From contig NZ_JARICI010000036.1 of the NCBI RefSeq assembly GCF_029257255.1, positions 57,405 through 121,404 of the forward strand: a stretch of DNA of 64,000 bases. Reading direction: 5' to 3'. Positions 35,392 through 42,618 of this stretch are shown in pieces. How positions within the stretch are numbered: the stretch's first letter is position 1; every line of letters begins with the position of its first letter. Made by a program: the position numbers and the translations under genes. This DNA is from Sporosarcina sp. (GTDB lineage Bacteria > Bacillota > Bacilli > Bacillales_A > Planococcaceae). The notes under the pieces are model-generated. The model worked only from the letters and a program-made list of their open reading frames with translations, had not been told where the DNA came from and did no database searches.

Positions 35392-35955
35392 CTACATACT
35401 CCCCATTTGTTGCCGAAGCGCTTCTCGCCCTCGGTGTACCCGTGTCTTGACAGTTCCTAAAGGCATTTCTAAGATATCAGCGATTTCCTGCAACTGTAGG
35501 TCTTCCATATATCGCAAAATAATAATTGTTCGGTATTTATCGGGCAGCCTGTTCACTTCATACTGGATACGTTCTTGCATTTGCATCTTTTCTACTTCTT
35601 CTTCCGGAAGCCGCTGATCTGCTGCGATCTGCGAATACATATCTAACCCTTGTGTACCCGGCACTTCCGCATCTAAATGATAATCCGGCTTCTTCTTGCG
35701 AATACGGTCAATACACAGATTGGTCGCTATTCGATAGAGCCAGGTCGAAAATTTCCGTTTTTGATCGTACGTCTCCAAATTCACATACGCACGTACAAAT
35801 GCTTCCTGTGCAATATCCTCTGCTTCCGCTGCGTTATTCAGCATACGATAACATACTTGATACAGCCGATGCTGAAAATGAATGACAATCTCTTCAAAAG
35901 CTTCTTGGTTGCCATCCAGCACTTCTTTGACACGCTTTGTAATCAATTCATCCAA
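35392..35955 (-). CDS. sigW: ECF RNA polymerase sigma factor SigW
   Basis: Envelope-stress sigma factor of 187 residues with region 2 (YRMLNNAAEAEDIAQEAFVRAY, near residue 37) and region 4 (LQLQEIADILEMPLGTVKTRV, near residue 155). Identity as SigW rests on pairing with RsiW, position beside cdaA and rocF as in B. subtilis, and a near-perfect SigW autopromoter upstream (35993-36020). Expected regulon: antimicrobial peptide and alkali-stress genes. Confidence 0.94.
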   Translation of the reverse strand: MDELITKRVKEVLDGNQEAFEEIVIHFQHRLYQVCYRMLNNAAEAEDIAQEAFVRAYVNLETYDQKRKFSTWLYRIATNLCIDRIRKKKPDYHLDAEVPGTQGLDMYSQIAADQRLPEEEVEKMQMQERIQYEVNRLPDKYRTIIILRYMEDLQLQEIADILEMPLGTVKTRVHRGREALRQQMGSM

Positions 35956-35992
35956 TAGGCTTCACCCTCCGCTCTATGCGGCTGTCCCTTTG

Positions 35993-36020
35993 TATACGTT
36001 ACAGACTTCATTTGGTTTCA
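35993..36020 (-). promoter_or_regulatory. SigW autoregulatory promoter
   Basis: Minus strand TGAAAC, 16-base spacer, CGTATA: exact consensus for the ECF sigma factor W family, about 40 bases before the sigW start. Confidence 0.9.
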
Positions 36021-36093
36021 TTTTTTCTTCACTTTTTTATGTCCACTACTACAATATCATTTTTCGGACAGTTGGTGATAGGAAAATCTCCAC

Positions 36094-36128
36094 AAAAAAA
36101 TGACTGAAACCAATTGGCTTCAATCACT
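36094..36128 (-). terminator. Terminator of rocF
   Basis: Minus strand GTGATTGAA.CCAATTGG.TTCAGTCA hairpin followed by T7. Confidence 0.8.
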
Positions 36129-36135
36129 TATGTAA

Positions 36136-37041
36136 TTACAATAACTTTTCACCGAATAATGAACCCATCAGTCCCACTGCTACATCTGCGGTTTTATTGT
36201 ATGTGTCGAGTATTGGATTCACTTCGACAAATTCAGCAGATGTGATTACGCCGGAATCTTCAAGCAGCTCCATCGCCAAATGACTTTCCCGATAGGTGAT
36301 GCCACCTGGCACCGGCGTCCCGACTCCAGGAGTATAAAGAGGATCAAGCCCATCTAAATCCAATGAAAGATGGACACCATCTACTTGACGTGATGCTAAA
36401 TAGTCGAGCGTTTTCTGTATAACGGCGGACATACCATAGCGATCGACCTCATGCATAGTGAAGACTTTTACGCCTTTTTCTTTGATCAACTTTCGCTCAC
36501 CCGGATCTAATGCCCGCGCCCCAATAATGACAATGTTTTGCGGATCAACTTTCGCTCCATCATGATGTACATTGATCAAATCTTCGTGGCCAAGCCCCAT
36601 ACTGACGGCTAGCGGCATCCCGTGAATATTGCCCGATGGAGATGTTTCACTAGTGTTCATGTCTGCATGCGCGTCATACCAAATGACGCCTAACCGTTCA
36701 TAGTGTGCTGCCAAACCGGCTAGCGTACCAATTGCAATACTGTGATCTCCGCCAAGAACTAAAGGAAACTTCTTATCTTTTACGATGTTTGAAATAGCGG
36801 CTGCCAGCTCTTCTGTTGCTGCTGTGACTTCTTTTAAGTTCTTTAGACCCGAATCTTCACAATGATTTTCCTGTATCGCAGAAATAGCAATATTACCTTC
36901 ATCTGTTACCTGGTGACCAAGTTCCCTCAGACGTTCTGCTGCACCCGCATACCGAATTGCACTAGGTCCCATATCCACTCCCCTGCGGCTCTGACCGAAA
37001 TCCACCGGTACACCGATCATCGAAATATCCAGCTTCAGCAT
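36136..37041 (-). CDS. rocF: Arginase
   Basis: Manganese enzyme that splits arginine into ornithine and urea. The 301-residue protein begins ISMIGVPVDFGQSRRGVDMGP and has all metal-binding segments: GGDHSIAIG near residue 97, WYDAHADMNTSETSPSGNIHG near residue 120, and SLDLDGLDPLYTPGVGTPVPGG near residue 226. Its place next to sigW matches B. subtilis rocF (ureohydrolase of the Roc pathway). It follows the PAS-GGDEF-EAL gene by 18 bases on the same strand and may be co-transcribed with it. Confidence 0.95.
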   Translation of the reverse strand: MLKLDISMIGVPVDFGQSRRGVDMGPSAIRYAGAAERLRELGHQVTDEGNIAISAIQENHCEDSGLKNLKEVTAATEELAAAISNIVKDKKFPLVLGGDHSIAIGTLAGLAAHYERLGVIWYDAHADMNTSETSPSGNIHGMPLAVSMGLGHEDLINVHHDGAKVDPQNIVIIGARALDPGERKLIKEKGVKVFTMHEVDRYGMSAVIQKTLDYLASRQVDGVHLSLDLDGLDPLYTPGVGTPVPGGITYRESHLAMELLEDSGVITSAEFVEVNPILDTYNKTADVAVGLMGSLFGEKLL

Positions 37042-37059
37042 TAGCTATTCCCCCTTTTG

Positions 37060-39165
37060 CTACCTTTTTTGACTCTCCCGCGTCCCCTTCGCTTCCACTA
37101 ACGTAGTCGGCCGTCCAAAATAATAACCTTGCCCTTCTCTGCATCCTAAACGGTACAGCATATCTGACTGTTCTTGTAACTCGATACCTTCTGCTACAAC
37201 GTTTAAACCCGCTGTATCTGCAAGGGTGACAATCGCCTTAACAATTGCCTGGCTGTTTTCATTCTCTAAAATATCGCGCACAAACGCCATATCAATTTTC
37301 AATGTATCTGCAGGTAGCTCTTTAATATAACTGAACGTGCTGTAACCTGTTCCAAAGTCATCGATTGCAACAGTAATACCAGCTCCCCGCAGCTTTTGGA
37401 TGGAGTCTTTCATTCCTTCCATATCCATGAAAGAACTTTCCGTCAGTTCCAGCTCCAACATGTTAGCAGGCACACCATATTCCTCCATGATCTGAAACAC
37501 CGAATCCACAAATCCGTCTTCTTTCATTTGAATGGTCGAAACGTTAACCGCAAACTTGCAAAAAGAATTCTCCGCAAGCTCTTCTGCTGCCCGTTTGCAA
37601 ACTTCCCGCAAAATCCACTCGCCAAGCGGAACAATGATTTTGGTTTCTTCTGCAAGGGGGATAAACTTCATTGGCGGTATAATTCCAAGATCCGGGTGGT
37701 TCCATCGAACAAGAGCTTCCACTCCTGTGAGTTCACCTGTACCTAAAATCACTTTAGGCTGATACTCCAAATAAAAATGCTGGTGCTGAACACTTTTCCG
37801 TAATTCATTTTCCAATAATATTCGCTCTAACGACATTTTAGAAGTTCCATGCTGATACATCTCACTGTCACCACCGCCGCGAAGCTTCACTTTTCCAAGA
37901 GCTAAAGTAGCTTTGGTGACCATTTCAGATGGCTGATTCGCATGCTCAGGGTACATAGAAATACCGCAGCTGATGGACAGCGAGTAAGACTGCTGGCCGA
38001 CTTGAATCGGCTGTTCCAAATACAAACGAATATCTTCCGCGTAATTGTAGATATCAGTTTCTTCTGTAAAGCCAGTCACGATGAACGCAAATTCATCTCC
38101 CGCAGTTCGCGCCAGCAAACTTTCAGGACCCGTTTTTTTCTTCAGGCGCTCGCCAACCATCGCCAGCAAGTAATCCCCTGCTTCATGTCCCAATAAATCG
38201 TTGGCATAGCGCAAACGGTCAATATTGATGTGCACCAACGCAAAAACTTGATTACGAGTACGCGCCCGCTCAAACGCCAAAGCCAATTGCTCGCGAAAAG
38301 AGTTGCGGTTCATCAGTGAAGTAAGCTGATCATTGTAAACCAAATAACGAATCTTTTCTTCGGACTTCACTCGTTCGGTTACATCTCGCATAACAATCAG
38401 CAGCTGATCCTCGTAATCTACCGAACCCTGCACTTCGTTCAGCTTGGCCTCCATTATATGGATACCGCCCTTCACGTCTAGCAATGAATACTCTAAACTG
38501 ATCGTATGCTTGTTATACCCACGAAACTGCGACACTTTTCTCTCGACTTTCTGACGGTCTTTCTTATAAATGAGAGAGAATAATGAATCCGCATACAGAC
38601 TGTCCAAAGAATATCCCAGTAACGTCCCAAATGAAGGAGATACGTATTTGAATTTCCCATCGCGATCAATAACCGCAATGAAGTCAGATGCGTTTGCCGT
38701 AATAATTTCATACAGTTCTGCACTTTTACGTATTTCTTCTTCCATTAACTTCCTAGCCGTAATATCGTATCGAATAGATATATACTGATATGGTTTACCT
38801 TTTTCATTTAAGAACGGAACAATAGTTGTATCTACCCAATAAAATGAACCGTCTTGTTTCCGGTTTCGTATATCGCCGCGCCAAGTTTTCCCGCTTCCGA
38901 TCGTAGCCCACATGTCTTTAAAAAAGGAAGAGTCATGATAACCCGAATTGACGATCCGTTGATTAGCGCCAATCAAATCTTCCGAAGAATACTGAGAAAG
39001 CTTTTCAAAATGTTCATTTGCATATCGGATCGTACCTTGGGGATCAGTAATAGAAACGATTGCTGCCTGTTCTAAAGTGTAAGCTATATCCCCAAGGACT
39101 TTTTGTAAATCTAATTCACTATCTGAGTCAGCAAATCTTTTCACACCTTCTATAAAATGTTGCAT
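37060..39165 (-). CDS. PAS-PAS-GGDEF-EAL protein, probable c-di-GMP phosphodiesterase
   Basis: Cytosolic c-di-GMP enzyme of 701 residues with no membrane helix. Order: PAS 1 (about 25-135), PAS 2 (about 145-265), GGDEF (about 275-430), EAL (about 445-690). The GGDEF signature is altered to AGDEF (RTAGDEFAFIV). The EAL domain keeps EALVRW, ELTESSFMD, IDDFGTGYS and AEGIE, so hydrolysis of c-di-GMP is the likelier activity. PAS 1 has the NxGYHDSSFFKDMW-type linker seen in redox or light sensors, but no cofactor can be assigned. Weak ribosome site, so the start is less certain. Confidence 0.86.
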   Translation of the reverse strand: MQHFIEGVKRFADSDSELDLQKVLGDIAYTLEQAAIVSITDPQGTIRYANEHFEKLSQYSSEDLIGANQRIVNSGYHDSSFFKDMWATIGSGKTWRGDIRNRKQDGSFYWVDTTIVPFLNEKGKPYQYISIRYDITARKLMEEEIRKSAELYEIITANASDFIAVIDRDGKFKYVSPSFGTLLGYSLDSLYADSLFSLIYKKDRQKVERKVSQFRGYNKHTISLEYSLLDVKGGIHIMEAKLNEVQGSVDYEDQLLIVMRDVTERVKSEEKIRYLVYNDQLTSLMNRNSFREQLALAFERARTRNQVFALVHINIDRLRYANDLLGHEAGDYLLAMVGERLKKKTGPESLLARTAGDEFAFIVTGFTEETDIYNYAEDIRLYLEQPIQVGQQSYSLSISCGISMYPEHANQPSEMVTKATLALGKVKLRGGGDSEMYQHGTSKMSLERILLENELRKSVQHQHFYLEYQPKVILGTGELTGVEALVRWNHPDLGIIPPMKFIPLAEETKIIVPLGEWILREVCKRAAEELAENSFCKFAVNVSTIQMKEDGFVDSVFQIMEEYGVPANMLELELTESSFMDMEGMKDSIQKLRGAGITVAIDDFGTGYSTFSYIKELPADTLKIDMAFVRDILENENSQAIVKAIVTLADTAGLNVVAEGIELQEQSDMLYRLGCREGQGYYFGRPTTLVEAKGTRESQKR

Positions 39166-39291
39166 ATCTATATCACAATCCCTATGTTTATATATTTTCT
39201 TATCAACCTACAAGAGAAAATACCTATACGTAATATTAATTATTATACACGATTAATCGTTCTCTTCTAGATGCTTATGCAAATAAAACAA

Positions 39292-39328
39292 CAAAAAAAC
39301 CCTTCATTATTGTGAAATAATAAGGATT
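39292..39328 (-). terminator. Terminator of the tRNA operon
   Basis: Minus strand CCTTATTATT / AATAATGAAGG hairpin followed by GTTTTTTT, downstream of tRNA-Gln. Confidence 0.85.
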
Positions 39329-39376
39329 TGACACATTTCTTTTCAATTGTTATAAGTACCTTTTTAGAAGGTAAAA

Positions 39377-39451
39377 TGGCTGGGGTAGCTGGATTCGAAC
39401 CAACGAGTGACGGAGTCAAAGTCCGTTGCCTTACCGCTTGGCTATACCCCA
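39377..39451 (-). tRNA. tRNA-Gln (TTG anticodon)
   Basis: 75 bases including encoded CCA. The seven-base acceptor stem TGGGGTA/TACCCCA, the anticodon loop with TTG in ACTTTGACT, and the T-loop GTTCGAATC are all visible on the minus strand. Last of five tRNAs in one transcript. Confidence 0.95.
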
Positions 39452-39497
39452 ACGTGATGCTTGGTTATGGTTAAAAAGGTAATAAGTAAAACAAACA

Positions 39498-39582
39498 TGG
39501 TGGTGGGGGACGGATTCGAACCGCCGAACCCGGAGGGAGCGGATTTACAGTCCGCCGCGTTTAGCCACTTCGCTACCCCACC
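39498..39582 (-). tRNA. tRNA-Tyr (GTA anticodon)
   Basis: 85 bases including CCA, with the long variable arm expected of tRNA-Tyr. Acceptor GGTGGGG/CCCCACC; anticodon GTA within GGACTGTAAATCC. Confidence 0.95.
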
Positions 39583-39592
39583 GTGTTAAAAT

Positions 39593-39848
39593 TGCGATGA
39601 GCTTCGCATTACTGCGTCAGCTGCACTCGCTCAATCAGTCACGTACTTAGGTACGCTCCTTCATTCTCTCAATTGCTTCCTTGTTCTGCTCGCTCCTCCC
39701 AATTTTAACGGGATTTGCGATGAGCTTCGCATTACTGCGTCGCTTGCACAGGATGTGCTGACTTCGATGTTGCCACAGGACGTGGCGTTCTTAATCGAAG
39801 ATCCTTTAAGTCAGTCACGTACTTTAGTACGTTGCTTCCTTGGAGTTA
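39593..39848 (-). repeat. Duplicated spacer repeat between tRNA-Tyr and tRNA-Glu
   Basis: The 270-base spacer holds two imperfect copies of one unit. Each has a GCGATGAGCTTCGC..TACTGCGTC block (about 39595-39618 and 39717-39742) and a CAGTCACGTACTT..GTACG block (about 39636-39657 and 39813-39834). The copies are separated by unrelated sequence, and the second contains its own inverted segment (CTTCGATGTTGCC / ..ATCGAAG). Non-coding; transcribed inside the tRNA operon. Confidence 0.7.
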
Positions 39849-39856
39849 AAAAAAGT

Positions 39857-39931
39857 TGGTGACCCCTACGGGATTCGAACCCGTGATACCGCCGTGAAAG
39901 GGCGGTGTCTTAACCGCTTGACCAAGGGGCC
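39857..39931 (-). tRNA. tRNA-Glu (TTC anticodon)
   Basis: 75 bases including CCA. Acceptor GGCCCCT/AGGGGTC with one G-U pair; anticodon TTC in CCCTTTCACGG. Confidence 0.95.
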
Positions 39932-39949
39932 AAAATAAAAACGTTCTCA

Positions 39950-40025
39950 TGGAGCTTCCAGCCGGGCTCGAACCGGCGACCTCTTCCTTACCATGGAAGC
40001 ACTCTACCTGCTGAGCTATGGAAGC
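39950..40025 (-). tRNA. tRNA-Thr (GGT anticodon)
   Basis: 76 bases including CCA. Acceptor GCTTCCA/TGGAAGC; anticodon stem CTTCC/GGAAG with loop ATGGTAA, giving GGT. Confidence 0.95.
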
Positions 40026-40035
40026 ATAAAAAAAT

Positions 40036-40109
40036 GGCTCCGCAGGTAAGATTCGAACTTACGACCGATCGGTTAACAGCCGATTGCTCTACCACTGAGC
40101 TACTGCGGA
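40036..40109 (-). tRNA. tRNA-Asn (GTT anticodon)
   Basis: 74 bases including CCA. Acceptor TCCGCAG/CTGCGGA; anticodon loop CTGTTAA. First tRNA of the operon. Confidence 0.95.
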
Positions 40110-40149
40110 ATAGTTAAATTGTTAATTGCTATCTCTAACGACAAAAATC

Positions 40150-40178
40150 ATTGTATCACGTTTATTAAAGACGTGCAA
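40150..40178 (-). promoter_or_regulatory. tRNA operon promoter, proximal
   Basis: Minus strand TTGCAC, 17-base spacer, TACAAT, about 40 bases before tRNA-Asn. Confidence 0.7.
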
Positions 40179-40210
40179 CCTTTTTTTATATAATGCCTCG
40201 AACCTTTTTT

Positions 40211-40240
40211 ATTATATAGCGGACTGGGCATATGCGTCAA
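40211..40240 (-). promoter_or_regulatory. tRNA operon promoter, distal
   Basis: Minus strand TTGACG, 18-base spacer, TATAAT. With the proximal promoter this forms a tandem pair, usual for stable RNA operons. Confidence 0.8.
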
Positions 40241-40329
40241 GACTTTTTCATATAGTATTTTATCTGAATTCAGCAAATCCCTCCCACTTTTATAAATGGA
40301 GGTATGTATTCAAGTTATTTTTTCTTTAC

Positions 40330-40450
40330 AGCGGGTATTCAAACGGCCGCTGAATCCAGATAAGCCTCCGGCGGATGTCATGGATTCTGCAGGAGTTAGT
40401 GCCGGAACGAATCAAAATTCAGACGCAATCACACCGAGGCGTGATTGATA
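40330..40450. repeat. Candidate dispersed repeat ending in a 22-base palindrome
   Basis: The GC-richer stretch GCCTCCGGCGGATGTCA (about 40362-40379) is followed, about 45 bases on, by the palindrome CAATCACNCC-GA-GGCGTGATTG (40426-40447, one mismatch). It lies between the tRNA promoters and the PdaB-like gene and has no open frame. From memory this resembles repeats scattered through Planococcaceae genomes; only one copy is in this window. Confidence 0.4.
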
Positions 40451-40474
40451 CTCTACTGTCATAAGGAGATCGGT

Positions 40475-41140
40475 ATGCTGAAGAAAATCATCCTAATTTC
40501 TATTCTTAGTCTGCTATTCATTTTGTATCTGCCTAAAATCACTGCACAGCCTTCTTCTTTAACAGCAGTTTTTCGCCTTGCGGAACATCCTACAGTTATC
40601 GTAAGAGGTATTCAAGGTTCAACCGCAACAATAGATATTTCTTTTGGTGAGCAGGAAATTGAAGAACTGGTGGACCAGCTGTCACAGCCTTATCCTCTGC
40701 TCTTTATAGACAGTGACTGGGCTTTGCGTTTCCCCCATATTGTCGAAAAAATGAAGAAGCGTTCTATTCCTGTTGCATTACTCGGACAAGTGGGCGAGAA
40801 ATATGAAGAAAATCCTTCTTTGTTCAAACAGCATCTCAACCAGTTCGAAGAGGCCTTTGAAGTCCGTCCGCTTTGGTTTCGTACTGCTGATGAAGTCTTT
40901 CCGCAATCATTACTTCAGTCTGTGAATGAAGCAGAAATTAATGCACTCGGTTCAACTGTACAATGGACTGGTGGAAATCTGCCCAAAAAGACTGCAGGTG
41001 AGATTATCGCTGTGCCTCATCATCGCGAAGAACGTGTACGCCTGAAAGATATCGAGCGTTTATTAGCCAGCCGCCCGTTTCAATCGGTAGAAGATTTATT
41101 GTTTCAGTCTACTGTTAAAACTAAAAAACTGCCAAAATAA
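40475..41140 (+). CDS. Degenerate PdaB-like (polysaccharide deacetylase fold) protein lacking catalytic residues
   Basis: Protein of 221 residues with a signal or anchor segment (residues 4-22). It sits exactly where B. subtilis has pdaB (next to kbaA and gerD) and aligns with PdaB over the first catalytic region: ATIDISFGEQEIEELVDQL matches the family TFDISWGDE..L..LDTL, and SDWALRFPHIVEKMKKRSIPVALLG matches [23 protein letters not shown]. The catalytic Asp-containing GDE becomes GEQ, the HEIG histidine is lost, and the RPP motif reads WFRTADE. It is probably a non-enzymatic relative with a structural spore role. Start set at 40475 after AAGGAGA. Confidence 0.72.
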   Translation: MLKKIILISILSLLFILYLPKITAQPSSLTAVFRLAEHPTVIVRGIQGSTATIDISFGEQEIEELVDQLSQPYPLLFIDSDWALRFPHIVEKMKKRSIPVALLGQVGEKYEENPSLFKQHLNQFEEAFEVRPLWFRTADEVFPQSLLQSVNEAEINALGSTVQWTGGNLPKKTAGEIIAVPHHREERVRLKDIERLLASRPFQSVEDLLFQSTVKTKKLPK

Positions 41141-41172
41141 AAACCGATGGGAGATGACTCCCGTCGGTTTTC
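41140..41172. terminator. Bidirectional terminator between the PdaB-like gene and kbaA
   Basis: AAAACCGA.GGGAG / CTCCC.TCGGTTTT stem between convergent genes. Confidence 0.88.
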
Positions 41173-41857
41173 ATTTGGCTTTGGCCGGTTTTTGTTGTTT
41201 TACTTTCTTTCGTTCACTGCGTCGCTTATCCAGCTCTGCTTTATCTATATCTGATTGCCTGTTATATTTCGGTAAAACTAGCAATTGAAAAGCATTTACT
41301 GCAAGTAACGGGAATAGAAGAATAGCGACCCATTCATCTCTGTTTCCGGATTGGACCATCAGAGCCGGCAGCCATTCGAGCGTCGTGATGACGATCATAA
41401 AGAACAGCGCGGAAATAAGTGCGTGTTTCTTAGTCCACTGTGCTTTGAAATAGGCGGTTACAGCAGATACAACAACCAATGAGATGAGCAGGAAGATGTA
41501 CAAGAATGTCTGTCCTGAACTTGCTTCAGATAATTTAAAACGGAAGACAACCAGATCAAACAGTACAACTGCGATAATCAGCATCTGTACCCAGTTCCAT
41601 AATGTTAACGTACGGAACATATTCACGCCAAATTGGTGAACAGTCAGATACGCAAAAAAGCCCATTTGTGCCACAACACTCATGGTGAAACCTAAAAAGA
41701 TCATCCATAAGAAAGCACCGGTAAACTGCCATATTTCGCCTGCCTGTATATATCCAAAAAAGAAGTTCCAACGTACGATTAAGCCGACAATGGCTGTAAT
41801 CCCACCGCCGATTGCCATAGCGCGCAAGAAAAATTTAACCCAATTTCGTATTGTCAC
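41171..41857 (-). CDS. kbaA: KinB-signalling pathway activation protein KbaA
   Basis: Membrane protein of 228 residues with six predicted helices, the first at WVKFFLRAMAIGGGITAIVG, and a lysine-rich cytoplasmic tail (RRSERKKVKQQKPAKAK). In B. subtilis KbaA is needed for KinB-dependent entry into sporulation. Identified by sequence style and by its place between gerD and pdaB. No kinB gene is visible in this window. Confidence 0.9.
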   Translation of the reverse strand: MTIRNWVKFFLRAMAIGGGITAIVGLIVRWNFFFGYIQAGEIWQFTGAFLWMIFLGFTMSVVAQMGFFAYLTVHQFGVNMFRTLTLWNWVQMLIIAVVLFDLVVFRFKLSEASSGQTFLYIFLLISLVVVSAVTAYFKAQWTKKHALISALFFMIVITTLEWLPALMVQSGNRDEWVAILLFPLLAVNAFQLLVLPKYNRQSDIDKAELDKRRSERKKVKQQKPAKAK

Positions 41858-41936
41858 AACACTGTTCCCCTTTTTTTCATGTCCCTAACAGTGTATCAAC
41901 GATTCTCCAAAAAATCTATTTCATTGAACGAATCAT

Positions 41937-41967
41937 GCATATTCCTGCTGATATTGTGAACAATAAA
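41937..41967 (+). promoter_or_regulatory. Possible SigG (forespore) promoter of gerD
   Basis: GCATATT, 17-base spacer, CAATAAA, resembling the SigG pattern GCATA..CATACTA. It ends about 28 bases before gerD, a known SigG-dependent gene in B. subtilis. Confidence 0.45.
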
Positions 41968-41995
41968 TGAAAATACAAGCGGAAGGTTGATTGGA

Positions 41996-42592
41996 ATGAA
42001 AAAAATTTTAGGTCTTCTCCTATTCCTTGTATTCCTGGCGGGTTGCAGCGGAGGACAGCAGGCAGGTCCAAGCTATGACGAAATGAAAAAGATGATGACA
42101 GATGCGATCCAGACGGAAGAAGGAAAAAAAGCGCTGCGTAAGTTAATGACAGATCCAGAATTCCGAGAGTTACTCGTGCTGGAACAGCCTGAAGTAAAAC
42201 AAAGTATCGAAAACGTACTGCTTTCCAAAGAGGGCGAAAAGTTTTGGAAAACTGCGTTTGAGGATCCAAAGTTTACGGAATCTATAGCCAAAAGTATGAA
42301 AAAACAGCAAGCCGATATTATGAAAGATTTAATGGGCGATGCGTCATTTCAAAAAGAAATGGAAAAGTTTTTCGGCCAGCCTGATATGATGAAGCAAATG
42401 GAAAAGGTTGTTAATTCCAGCACATTAAAAAAAGAGATGGAGAAAGCGGTGGAAGATACGATTAATAGTCCTCTAATGCAGGCGAAATGGCAGCAGCTCA
42501 TTATGAAAGCGGGCAAAGGGACGGAAGAGGCAAACAAGGACGATAAAGATGAATCAAGCGGCGGTGAGGAAAAAACAGGCGGAGGAAAATAA
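41996..42592 (+). CDS. gerD: Spore germination lipoprotein GerD
   Basis: Scaffold lipoprotein that clusters germinant receptors in the inner spore membrane. The 198-residue product has a signal peptide with lipobox LAGC (cysteine near residue 18). A helical core rich in Met and Glu follows (MKKMMTDAIQTEEGKKALRK; DPEFRELLVLEQPEVKQSI), then a disordered Gly/Glu/Lys tail. AGCGGAAGG ribosome site. It ends beside the convergent salA gene. Confidence 0.92.
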   Translation: MKKILGLLLFLVFLAGCSGGQQAGPSYDEMKKMMTDAIQTEEGKKALRKLMTDPEFRELLVLEQPEVKQSIENVLLSKEGEKFWKTAFEDPKFTESIAKSMKKQQADIMKDLMGDASFQKEMEKFFGQPDMMKQMEKVVNSSTLKKEMEKAVEDTINSPLMQAKWQQLIMKAGKGTEEANKDDKDESSGGEEKTGGGK

Positions 42593-42618
42593 ATTCCTCA
42601 GCGCCTGCCGTCAATTAT

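Noticed and set aside
39593..39848. CRISPR array or small mobile element in the tRNA spacer
   Set aside because: Only two imperfect copies, unequal spacing, no regular spacer length and no cas genes; kept as a repeat instead.
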